Assembly: GCA_008828725.1 (NCBI GenBank)
Contig: MEHQ01002099.1
Coordinates: forward strand, 1-64,000
Direction: 5' to 3'
Source: Saccharina japonica
Lineage: Eukaryota; Sar; Phaeophyceae; Laminariales; Laminariaceae
Length of the DNA stretch: 64,000 nucleotides
The notes under the pieces were generated by a model. It did no database searches and had not been told where the DNA came from. It saw only the letters and a program-made list of their open reading frames with translations. The position numbers and the translations under genes were made by a program. Numbering within the stretch: the stretch's first letter is position 1; each line of letters begins with the position of its first letter. Shown here piece after piece: positions 45,111 to 57,300 of the stretch.

Positions 45111-45892
45111 AAGTACCAATATAATAAAAATGTCATCATATCGTATCATTTCATAGTCGATAGTTCAAAACACACCGGGTTGAGATGTCGACTATCTCCC
45201 ACTCTCACTCTTCTCCAGTACAAGCTATATAATATACAAATAAAAGTACACAACAACAAAAAAGCGTACAATGGGACGGGAAATTGTGACTCGAGGGCGC
45301 ATGGTGTACCACGCAATAGGGGGCCGTCCATCTTTGAGTAAAAACGCCGCTGGTTCACTACTACTGTAACTGAACTGTGCAATGGAAACCCCGTCGATCA
45401 AATCGAATCGATCGGGCATCATGTAGTCGGATTCATAAACTCAGGTCCTCCTTCCCATCTCCTCGACAGCAGGCGCCCACGAGTACTATAATTAAAAGCT
45501 TAGGCGACGCCTCTGCTTGTGTACTGAAAAACAACAAAAAAAAAGACCCACACCCACCTACACCACGACGAACGGCTCTCATCGACCTTTCGACGGTCAT
45601 CGCCGACCACCCCAAAACCACCCGCTGACAAAACAAATAAATAAGAAGAAGCGCGGCCTTTGAGAATGTGACAAGCAGTCCATCGCTGTCCATCTACGAA
45701 TACCTTCAGGTAGGTCATCTACTATTAATACGAGTATTATAGTCGAGTTGAGCTCTTGGCCACAAAGGGGAAAAAAACAAAAACAACATCCAGCCATCCA
45801 TGCACGCTACAGACGAAAAGGGCGAACAAGAAACAAAGAAAGTCAAAGTCCGTCCTCCTTTCGCCCGTCCCGCGCTTTTACCCGCCCGCCCC
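45111..45892. other. Intergenic stretch without a recognised gene
   Basis: Short open frames only; no domain or splice-supported coding segment seen. Confidence 0.45.
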
Positions 45893-46153
45893 GGGCGGGG
45901 CGGGTACTCAGGCGGGAGCGCGACGGGGTCTTCTCGACACAGTGGGGGAAGGTCTGGCTTCGAGGAGGACAGTAGGGATTACGATGACGAGGAGGATGAC
46001 AGCGTGATGCGTAACGTGCCCGTATCGATGGAGGACCTTGAGTACTACTCCGAAGAGACGCCTAGTACCCGAGACGCCCCTTTGACTGATGTTGACGGGG
46101 GGCAAGGGGAGAGGAGATGGTGAGGGGAGTTCGTTCACCAAGGAGGGGGGAGG
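45893..46153 (+). pseudogene. Inverted copy of the 3' end of the mucin-like gene
   Basis: 261 bp matching 46698-46958 in the opposite orientation, including the last 76 codons and stop (DYDDEEDDSVMRNVPV..QGERRW). There is no upstream exon on this strand, so it cannot be an independent gene. The first segment after it (46154 onward) may represent real 3' flank. Confidence 0.8.
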
Positions 46154-46344
46154 AAAGCTGCTGGCTTTTTTTGCTTGCAACTCCGTTCTTGTTTTTCTCT
46201 TCTCTGTTATCCCCATTTAGGGTGTTTTCCAGAGAAATTGAAGTGTTTTCGAACTCTCTGTAAGTATGTTGACGGCAGCCTAAGGAGCGGCTTCGGCTAG
46301 AGCCTTCGATTTTACCTGCATTCGCGCCGCCGGTGTTGGGGAGG

Positions 46345-46431
46345 CTTCGGGGGGGGGGTGGAGGTCGGGAGGGGGGGGGGGGGGGGGGAAGGGGGGGGGG
46401 GGGGTGGGAGGGGGGGGGGGTGGGGGCCGAT
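46345..46431. repeat. Poly-G tract
   Basis: Nearly pure G over about 85 bp, in the spacer of the inverted repeat; hard to sequence and able to form G-quadruplexes. Confidence 0.95.
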
Positions 46432-46680
46432 GGGAAGATGAGAAGATGAAAAACCTTGATTAAATAACGAGCGAGTGCGGCGCGTGAACGCATTCTATAA
46501 TAGCGTGTGCTCCGAAGAGCTCAAGTGGAGCCTGTTTTGGACAAGTGGTTGAGTTTGGTTCGGGTGATTTGCTTGCCTTGTGTGCCTCGTGCTGCTGACG
46601 GGCCGGGCCGGACCGCACCGGACCCAGACCGGACCGTCCGCTGCTACTACTGCTGTGTCGTGCGGGTCGGGCGAGAGGCG

Positions 46681-46681
46681 N
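46681..46681. other. Undetermined base (N)
   Basis: The only ambiguous base noticed, 17 bp before the inverted-repeat arm; suggests a difficult or joined assembly region. Confidence 0.99.
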
Positions 46682-46727
46682 CCCCACCGCCTTCTCCCCT
46701 CCCCCCTCCTTGGTGAACGAACTCCCC

Positions 46728-47825
46728 TCACCATCTCCTCTCCCCTTGCCCCCCGTCAACATCAGTCAAAGGGGCGTCTCGGGTACTAGGCGTCTCTTCG
46801 GAGTAGTACTCAAGGTCCTCCATCGATACGGGCACGTTACGCATCACGCTGTCATCCTCCTCGTCATCGTAATCCCTACTGTCCTCCTCGAAGCCAGACC
46901 TTCCCCCACTGTGTCGAGAAGACCCCGTCGCGCTCCCGCCTGAGTACCCGCCCCGCCCCGCCCCCCCGCCACCTCCACCACGACCACCGCCGCCACCCGC
47001 GCTCTCGCGGCCACTACGGTGAACGTTGTGGCGGCTGCTACCGCCGTACCCGTTTGTTGGGCTGGCTCCCAAGTCCGCGCTGCCCCGAGGGTGGATGGAC
47101 CTCGCGGGGCGGCCGTCATCATCCTCAGAAGAGATGTACGACGAAACGTACGAGTCGGAGGGCGCGTAGGCGCTGTTCGTGTCCTCGTCCTCCATCACGC
47201 TCCCGAGGTGGCTCATGGCGGCCGTGTCCGCAACGCTGGCCCTCCCGGACATGGTGTTGTTGTTGTGGTGCCGCCCCCCCCCCCCACGCCCGCCGTGGTT
47301 CCCGTACCCGCCCCGGCTGCTCGACCTGGAGTCCTGGTTAAAGCTGTACGAGCTCGACTCGTCCCCGTACTCAGACTCCCGCCCGTACAGGCTAGGGTCG
47401 TACTGACTGTCTGCCTCGTATACGCTCGGCTCGTACTGGGACATGAGGTCGTGGGTCACCCCCCCATGGTGGCTGCTCGGGGCGTAGCCGCTAGGGGCGT
47501 ACTTGCTCGGCCCCGACATACCGGTGGCGGCAGATCGAGCGTCATCGTCGTCATCACCATCGACCTCGACGTCCTCGAAAGCGTAGCCGTACTGGGCTTG
47601 CCCTGGCCCACCCGCGGGGTGGGCCCCGCCGGGGGCCGCCCCCGCCTTCTGGTTGAGCTGGAGCTGCGATAGGCTGCGCTCGCTGAGCTGCTCGCTGCGG
47701 GCAGACTGGCTGTTGGGCTCCATGAATTCGGTCTTGAGCTCCTCCGAGGTCGGGCCTGCGCCGATGATGTGCTGCTGGGACGCTGGTTTCGTGAGCTCCT
47801 TGTGGACCTTGCGCTTCTCCCAGTT
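46728..47825 (-). CDS. Mucin-like membrane protein, last exon (cytoplasmic tail)
   Basis: 365 codons plus TGA after acceptor CACTCAG. Features include EDVEVDGDDDDDAR, Tyr/Ser/Asp repeats of the type SQYEPSVYEADSQYDPSLY, Gly-rich blocks and a terminal acidic stretch. Disordered and rich in phosphorylatable residues. Confidence 0.85.
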   Translation of the reverse strand, partial: NWEKRKVHKELTKPASQQHIIGAGPTSEELKTEFMEPNSQSARSEQLSERSLSQLQLNQKAGAAPGGAHPAGGPGQAQYGYAFEDVEVDGDDDDDARSAATGMSGPSKYAPSGYAPSSHHGGVTHDLMSQYEPSVYEADSQYDPSLYGRESEYGDESSSYSFNQDSRSSSRGGYGNHGGRGGGGRHHNNNTMSGRASVADTAAMSHLGSVMEDEDTNSAYAPSDSYVSSYISSEDDDGRPARSIHPRGSADLGASPTNGYGGSSRHNVHRSGRESAGGGGGRGGGGGGAGRGGYSGGSATGSSRHSGGRSGFEEDSRDYDDEEDDSVMRNVPVSMEDLEYYSEETPSTRDAPLTDVDGGQGERRW

Positions 47826-50800
47826 CTGAGTGGGTCGGCGGAGGACAAAACACGCGACGGGCAAAAGAAAATAGCAATGGATCCGTTGGTTGATTGATTC
47901 GTTGGTTGATTTTGGTGGGTGGTTTTTATTGACACCGTTTGTGCACGGAAAAAGTTAACACCACACAACTTATTAGTACCGGGACACGTAGTATGATACA
48001 AATAGTTGTAAACCAGCAACTGGAACAGCACAAAAAGAGGGTGAATGACAACATACGTATGAACCCGTACCTACGTGAGTACATACGGCAACCAAAGACT
48101 CCAGCGCGGAAAAGTGTTGATTTTACAAAAGACCTTAAGTACGTACGTACATATGAACACTTCAATCAGAGACGACAACCAACAAACCGTAACCATTGAT
48201 ACCTGGTAGGATGGTAAACGAGAAACAGAGTACTTACTATCATACGTACAGCTCTACGTAAAAGCTCTCGCTACACAAGAACTTGCGGTGCTGGTTATTT
48301 GCAACTGTCGTCAACCATACTGTAGCCAACTGTGCGCGTCGGTGGAAGGCACAAAAGAAGACGGAAACAGAAAAAACGGAGATTTTTGGTCGGACGGCTT
48401 CCCCGGCTCCACGCCTCACATTTAGGCGACCCTGCAAATTAGCAAAACTAGTACGTAAATTCGATGGGAATTTACAACTCAACTACACCCAGCTCAAAAA
48501 GGGGCTCCCCAATTATGGCCACTCCGTACATAAAAATTCTAACTCAATTGTCAAGTCTCCGTCCGCACCTTAGCCGCCGTCTTAGGTCTGTAGTTGTTGG
48601 CGATGTTGTCCTCTATCACGGACGAGGGGGCCTCGCTAGGCGCGCGCTGGTGCTGCATCGGGTACGTCGGCTGCTGGTACGTCGTCGTCGCCAGCATCGC
48701 GGGCGTGACCTGCGGCCCTCCGCCGCGGGTGATTGCGACGTGCTTGTTCGTCGGTCCGAAGTTTCCGTCGCCCTTGGCCTCCATGTCCTCCGTGTAGCCC
48801 AGGTTGCGCCGCATCTGCCCCGCCCGGCCCTCCTTGCCCTTGCGGTGTCGGTAGCAGCAGAAGCAGCCGCAGATCATCAGCAGCACCACCGCGGTCACGG
48901 CTGGTATGATGATGGCGTAGGCGATGCTGTCTCCCTCCGAGGACGTCTCGCTTGCGTCCGTCTGTTACAACACAAAACCGGCAAAACCACGCGAACAAAA
49001 AAAAAAAAAAAGACATTCGAGATACAAGCAGTAGTTTTCAGCAAACAGGTCTGAAAAAGAGGGGAGGGTCATGTGGATACCAAGTCCTATCCCCTAGATC
49101 GTGCCGCCTCAGTACCACTCTAATCCTTCAAAAAGAGGGGGGAGGGTGATGTGGATACCAGGCCCTATCCCCTAGATGGTACCGCCTCCGTATCACTATA
49201 ATCCTTCAAGGCGGTCCGAAAAAGTGTGTGTGTGGGGGGGTGATGTGGATACCAGGTACTATATCCCCTAGATCGTACCGCCTGAGTATCACTATAACCC
49301 TTCAAGGCCATCCTGGCTCGTCGGGGGCACTCTGAGATTATTACCTCGTGTTGTTGCTTGCTGACCCGGTAGTGTGGAAACGCCACGCAATTCCACCTCG
49401 GTGTGTGTTACCTCCACACTAAACCACACTAAACCTCAAGAACTACATTACATGTTGCTACGGGACTACTACCGTCCCACGTTGAACCTCCTTTCCTTCG
49501 AGTTTGGCACCCTTATTAACCCCCTAGAACCGGTCTCCCGTTTTTGGGGACAAACTACTTGAAATTAGTGTGGGATACAACTTCCAGTTCTGAATGGGTT
49601 AAGCACACTTATTATTATTATTACTAGTAATTGGTGGTAATGAGCCGCGACCTCAAATACCTGCAGCAGTCATATCTGCGATGCATCACGCTGGAAAAAT
49701 ACTTATGTGCTGAACCAACACGAACGAACATCTACGTATAGGTGCTTTGGTTCGTTCTTTTTGGCCCTTTTCGCAGAGAGAAAAACGTCAGCATACAGCA
49801 GCAGCAGCAGCAGCAGCAGCAGCACCTGTGCTGGCCGAAGCAACAACAGCAGCGAAACAGCACAGCAGTAGTAGGACGCACGAGGCCAGGCTCAGCGTCG
49901 CTGTAGTACGCTCGGCTTGTCGGTCTAACACTTGAACCCTCTGTACTCGTACTCAATTTTTCGTGTGGCCCCTGCTTCCTCCACGCGACACGTACTACCT
50001 CGTTCGTATTGTTATTCGGCATATTATGAACAAATCTAAACCTGATCCAAAAACCGACATTCTCCTAGCACAGGTGCCACCACTACTGTTAATACTGCTG
50101 TACGGCATCTACAGCAGAGCTTACCCGTCCCCTCATCAGTGGGAGGGTAGGCCTTACAATGCCACCTTCGTCGTGTCGTAGGGACACGGCCCACACGTTG
50201 CTTTGGTCGGATATATTTCGCCTACAGGTAGAGTCGGGTTTCGTTCGGTAGAACTACGTAAAAAACACAAAACAGCAGTTACGATATTTTACGTTCCGAA
50301 ATTAAAAAACATGATTCAGCCATGTGCATGGCCAGGTGGCCACAGCAACAACAACAACAACGGAACAGCAGTAAACAGCAGCAGGAGCACGACACGCGAG
50401 GCCAGGACCAACGTCACTGTACGCTCGGCTTGACGGTCTAGCACTTGAATCCGATGCTCCCACGCTTGGGTCTATCGTATTGTTCGGCAAAATTGAGTTC
50501 TTCTGTATTTCAAAAAAGAAAAACCGTTGTGAAATAAAAAATATTGAAAAAAACGCCTCCGGTCATGTGCCTCTAAATGCACACGCTGCCGCTCCTAGCT
50601 CGACCAACTCGGGACGAGTTAGAGCGAAACCAGCACGATAAGACTTCGTTAAATTTTGTGCGTGCGCAGAGCCCGACGGGACTGGCGTTGGTGCCGTGTA
50701 CTATGAGAGCGAAGTACGAACGTGGATGCTGACTGTCTCACAGCTACAGAGAAAACATTTTTTTGTCCACCCTACAGCCCTCATGCGATCCGATAGGAAG

Positions 50801-53800
50801 AACCTTTTTTTTCATTTGAAAAATCAATGAAAAAAAGGCTCGCGCTTCGCGCTCGCGCGGCTCATTATTATTATTATTATTATTATTATAATTACAATTA
50901 TATTAGTATTATAATTATTATTATTATCGTTGTCGAGAAAACGAGCCAAGACAAACGATCGCACCGCGCTGCGAACTCAACGTTCTTTACGATAACACGG
51001 GGAGCCATTCATAGTATTACCAGGCATTGTATATATTCAAGGAAAAAAAAAACAACAGCTGTGAGCTCGAGGATTTCGTCGAAACTCATCTTTGCTAGCT
51101 GAGTGTAATACTTCGATCGCGCGTACTTGCGGATTTTATATGTCACTAAATATAATATATATACGAGTATATATTTATAGTTACCTCGAGACCCTCGGAT
51201 ATCAAAGCGGTGGTGACCTCGAAGGCATCACCGTCGCAGTAAGACCCTCCCGACAAGCTACCCTGTTGGGGCACGGAGGTGTCGTAATCCACGGCGGTGG
51301 GTCTGGCGTAAACCAACCCAGACTCGTCTCCTCCCAGCTGTGGTTGGGCGAGACGCAAGGCAAGGCAGGGCAGGGCAAGGCAGGGCAATGCAAGGAAAGG
51401 CATGGCAAGGCAGGGCGGGACCGAAAAAGCGTTACATACAAACATTGTTTATGAAAAACAAAAAAGACACCTCAGCTTTAAGATACAGAGCAATCGTTCA
51501 AAGCTCATTTTTGCAAGCTGCGAATGACACTACCATAGTACGAAGTATGACTATTGTTTTGATAGGGATAAACCAAACCATGTACACGGGGTGAATCACC
51601 TGGTCAGTTTTTAGGCTTTTTCCTGTTCATAGTGCAAAATATTGTCATTCTCAAATTTCAAGCAGTTTGGGCCCAAAAACGCGAAATGGAGCGCCGTTGA
51701 ATGTTACGTCGCCAAAAAATCGAAACATATCATACCGTAACAATCGACAACATAACATACCGTGTAGCACACACTATGAAGCTATGAAGCACCCACGACA
51801 GCCAAAAAACATATAGGGATACGATACCACATCAAACGATCCATGTCTTAATAGCACACCAAAAAGCACTCACGTTAGTGGTGGAAACGAACTTCTCGTC
51901 GTTGCTGCACCGCAGCGTAGAGGAGGTGAACGTCTTCGAGTCAGAATTCGCCTGGACATCAATCATCATTCCCAGAATAAAACGGGGGCCGGACACGAAA
52001 AAACAAAACAAAAAACCTTCAAGTTAGTTCTCATTTCATGTCGACGGCTCATTTTAGCCCTACTTCGTATACTATTAATTTTAATAGTTCACTGTTTTAT
52101 TTTATTTTTAATCCTCGGTAAAAATGAAGCTACTACTCGTACGCCTTTTTAGTATTGCACTCTAATTCCAAGATAAACATAAGACAACAGGAGGAGAGAG
52201 GAAGGAACCGTCTTTACGTTCCGGGAATACGTCATGAGCCCCTCCCTCGGCGTGGTTCCAGGATTACGAGTCGAGTCGTTTGTTCATATCATACCCCTAA
52301 ATCTCTACCATAAACCCTACGACATTTCACAGCAAGTGATAAACTACAACTACTGCACTATTACGGGCGACCATAGTAAACACTAGTAAATAGGACCAAA
52401 TTTTGTTAGTGAAAATAAGGAAATATATAGGGTTTCGTGTCTACCATAAGTCCTATTTACTAGTATTACTATGGTCCCCCGTAATAGAGCAGTAGTTGTA
52501 GTTCATCACTATCTTAGTATAGACCAGGTGTCTTTCTTTTTTTGTCGTGCAGATTTTTTAAGGTCGCGGACGCAGGCCATCTTAAGGTAGAGAGGTGCAC
52601 CATGTTATAATCAAGATAATAAGCTTTTGCCTTCTGAGGGTGGTCGCTTGATTCTCTTGATTATAGTATAGGACCTCTATACCTGCAGTAGCCTAAAAAC
52701 TGATTTTTGGAAAAATAATAATGCTACCTTTGGTATTCGTGTACCCGATGGCCTACAGTACGTATACACTGCACAATATTTGCAACAAAGGAATGAAGGA
52801 ATGCAGGAATGCAACTCCGACGATATTGGGGGTGAGGAGCCTTTAGGGCCCGTTTTAACGAAGAAGAAAAAAAAACAATTTGGAAAAAAAAATATTCAAA
52901 TCCGATTTTCATTGGTCAACACACGCACCAGCACCAAAGATTAGGATCTTGGGGCATAATATTTGGTGCTGGTGCGTGTGTTGACCAATGAAAAGCGAAT
53001 TTGAATTTTATTTTTTCCAAATTGAATTTATTTTATACTCGTTAATTCGGGCCCTAAACAGAACCAAATAGGTTATGGTACCACTTTGTGGCTCGTTCAT
53101 AATCTTATCAGCAACATAGTGCCAAAGAAAATGGGTGCACCCCTCGTATGGAGCATAAAGTTGGCCACTATGTTCCCCAAGATTGAAAAATCCAACAAAA
53201 AGGGGTGTCTCGTCATCATCTGACCCCTGAGATGATGCCAGGCACAATACGCCATTATCTTGGTTGGCTCTTTTATTGTTCCGCAAATATATACGATAAT
53301 ACATGCCTTGCACTATATACGAGAACGATTCGTATAATATGTACGTATGACGTACACCGAGTACGTATACGAAAACGATACGTACCATATTTTGAATACA
53401 TACGAGTATTATGCCCATAGGCACTGCTGCTGCACAGCCTTTATCTTTGTTTGCCGAAATAAAAGTCGGGAAGAAAAAAGAGCCACAAAGTGGTGCGATA
53501 ACGTTTGGTCTAATACTTTAATAGATCATTCAGAATCCATTTCAGCCAAATAACCAAAAAAAGGTATACCTTTTATCATAGTTTAGGTGAGGAACTACAA
53601 CTACAACTACTCTGTAGATCATCATCCGTCCGAGAGAGATAGATAGATCATGATCTGCCCGATGTGTGTATACCGGTACATCTCACGTCGTAGTACTCGT
53701 ATGTATATATTATATTTTCGTTGTCATACAGTTTTTTTAAGGTTCCAACAGGTTCCAAAGCAAACTGCTTACCAAGGATAGCCTCCGCCGCGAAGAGTCA

Positions 53801-54341
53801 CCCTCGCCGTCATCGCAGGTGTACTCGTACTCGTACTTCTCATCTGTGACGGACCAGCTGTACTCCAGACTGCTCGACTCACACTCCGTTCCTGCTCCAA
53901 GAAAAGAACACGCAAACACGTATTATATGTACACGGATTATGATTAGTGTTGGGGAATCCTATCGACATATTCTATATCAAATCGGAGTTTTCCCCACTG
54001 CTGTATGTACATATGATAGTTTATTTTAGTATCGGTGACGTATAGAGACTGTTCCTCGTTCGACACACAAAAATAAACACAGAGCAACAGCATACACGCA
54101 AAGACGCACACAGCTCACGCGCACGAACGACCGCGCGCATACAACATGGTCATACACCCACTCACAGCGTACGTACGACACACAGACTGGTCCAAACATG
54201 CATGCACACAAAATGACCATATGATACAGACAATTACACCCGCTACAACTCAACACGGTTACTCGTAGACACACAAGTGCTGGCTCAAGCGAAGGCTCAA
54301 GTATTGAAGGGGCCCGTTTTCCGCATTGCTCTGCGGTACGA

Positions 54342-54372
<31 letters not shown>

Positions 54373-57300
54373 CACTCTAAACATGCAGGATGCTCGTATA
54401 AAGCACAACAAAAAACCCACCCCTGATGACTTCGAAGTCCCCGTTGCACTCTCCGTCTTGGGACGTGTAACTGGACACTTCCATAACCCTGCTTAACCGA
54501 GCACACACGAAAGGAAGGGCACGGGGGGGCAGAAAGAAAATAAGGGGGTCAGACGGATGGTTTGGGTGGGAAAAAAAACAGGGCTCGGGCTGAGCAACAA
54601 TCTGAAAGACAAGAAAAATGAAATACAAATAAGACGAGATAATTGATTGCCACAGACCCGGCCGAGCCGATCACAAAGCCCAGAGGCAGTCTCGAGTCTT
54701 GTGACCACACCGACTACCGTACGTAGACTATCTAGATTATGTCAAATGAGTTAAATGCGATGACAACAAGACTGCAACGACAAAACAACAGCTGCGCTAC
54801 TGCTGTGACGAAAAAATAGCTGCAGCAGCACAAAAACAGCTGAAGCGACCGCCCTACCTATACCAAGCCGGACCCACCAATTCGCACAAGTCGACGACAG
54901 TAATAAAACATCGCGAGTTCCTGTACATGTACAAGGTTCCCCTTCGGGTTATAGTGGTTGACTTGAATCCCGGGGGGTGCCGCAAGCTGAAAACAAAGGG
55001 AGAACACAGCAGCAGGCGTTCGTTCCTTGTATATACGAGCTATATACCAGGCAGGTACTCGAACGTAGCCGGCAGGCGAGAACGAACAACATACAAATAA
55101 AATAAAATAAAAGTCTCCGAAGCTATATACAAGAAAACAGGAGTACGTACGTAGCCACCGTGCGAGTACCCGGGCAAGAAACGCTAACCAGCCCCAACGA
55201 AGTTATAGCTAGTTCTATAATGTAGCGAAAGCAATGCTATGCTATCCATATTGCTGTATGTAACGTGACGCGAGGCGAAGCTCAACCTCCTATACCAAGC
55301 CTCCTACACCAAGGCCCGAAAGAGGGCGTCGCTACAGCTGGCTGCTGCAGACGGAGCCGGTTCCGTCCACCGAGAAAAGGTGGCCTACGTATTGTTGCGA
55401 GCACAAGGGACGCGGTTCGGTGTTAAGTGTGTCGACTCCACTCGCCTAGTACCGCCGCCCGTGATCGCAATACCGCTAGCGGTGCAGTCGTCGGCATCGT
55501 TGCTCAACGTCAGCATCATCAGGTCGGGGTCGTTCGCCGCAGTCCTGCAGTGAGAAACGGCCACAGCAGTCGCAACAGGTAAGACATCAGGAAAAAAGAG
55601 GAGGGGGAGGGGGGAGGGGGGGGGGGGGGTCAGGAGGGCGACAAAGAAAGCAAAGCCGAGGTGAAGGCATTCAATTCAGCCTCCCGTCCTCGACCTCAAA
55701 ACAAAGACACCACAACCTCCCAGACAACACCACAAAAACTCGTTTTTTTTTTTCTTTCCTTTCACCAACCATCTGTGTTCAACCATCCAACCAACAAATC
55801 GAAAACAACAAACCGATCAATCCATCTCTCGATCAAGCAAGCCACACACATCCAGTAACCAGGAGAAAAACAGCCAACAAACAGCAAACAAACCAAAACA
55901 AAAAAAGAGAGCAACACCAGCACCAAAGCCAAAAGCAAAACACGCATCAAGCGAAAAAAAAAAAGGCTTCGTACTCGTACCGTATATCGGCAAGCAGGAA
56001 AAAAAAAAAAACAACAACAACAACAACAATCGCACGAAGCAGTACGTACGAACAAGCAATGATCGAAGAAAACTACGGACAAGCACCGAACATATCATAC
56101 TTCGACAAGCAACGAAAAGGGAAACACCCCAACAGTGATCATGAAGCGAAAAGCAATGCATGGTCCACTACTACTGCTGTCGGTCGTCTTGCCGGGTGAG
56201 ACCCGTACAGTCTTCATCGCATGTTGAATGCTGAATGCGTATATAGTACGATTTGCAATACGAGAATACAGACCCTGCATAGCAGCACCTCATAATAAAA
56301 GGCAGGTCGGGAGCTCGTGTACAAGGTTTAGATGATCAAGATCGTGATACTCGTAGAATGCATCTGATCTGATCTGATCTGATCTGATCTGATCTGATCT
56401 GATCTGATCTGATCTGATCTGATCTGTCTTCACTCACGTCAAATCTATCTCTGCTGAAGCCGGGCTAGGCGTCGGAGTCACCGGTTCCACTTCAGCCTCG
56501 CATGCCTCGGTCTGAGGATCCAAACCAAGTCCTTCCGCCACGCAGCACGGGCACTCCGGCCAACCATCGTCGACTGCAACGACCACGCAGGGAGGAAACA
56601 AGACAGGACGGAGATGGTTGAGCTTAAAATCAAGATGCAGCATACACGCAGCACAGACATCCTGGCCAATTATCGGCGACAAAAGCACATGTACCTGGGG
56701 GATTATTGGACAGAAACAGGTATATGTATGTATATATAGGTATATATATGTATATATAAGAGCGAAAAAGTTTTTAGCCAACCGGAGTGCTGGCGACGTG
56801 TGTGTTCCTATATACTTGTACCAATAGTGTACTGGTACCAATGTTTGGCTACAAAATGACGACATATTTGCCTGTTTTTAGCCGCTCCCCTTTCGAGGTT
56901 AAAACGCGAGAACAGGACCCACAAAAACAGCATACATGCGTATCCCTCGTTTCCTCTCCCCTCTACCTCCCTCCTATTAATAGTCGCCAACCCACCAACC
57001 CCCCCTCCTACCCCATGGTTGGTGAAAACCCAACGTGCTCCGTCCGGGCATTGCAGGGATGCGAGGGTCTATGGTCATACGACTACGGCCGTGCAAGACA
57101 TGAGTACACCACACCCCCCAAAAAAACATAACGAAATACATCCCCCCCACTCACTTCCAGTCTCCTCCACGGAAGCGTCCTTGTTGATGTAGCACGTGCG
57201 GCAGTCCGCGTACTCGCCGCTGTCCAGACACCCCGGCAAGGCATCCCCCCCATTGCATCTGTAGTCTTTGTACGTCGCCAGATACTCCTCCGGCGGGTTG

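Noticed and set aside
45800-46123. Plus-strand ORF ending QGERRW
   Set aside because: It is the inverted copy of the membrane protein's 3' exon and has no upstream exons; listed as a duplicated fragment.
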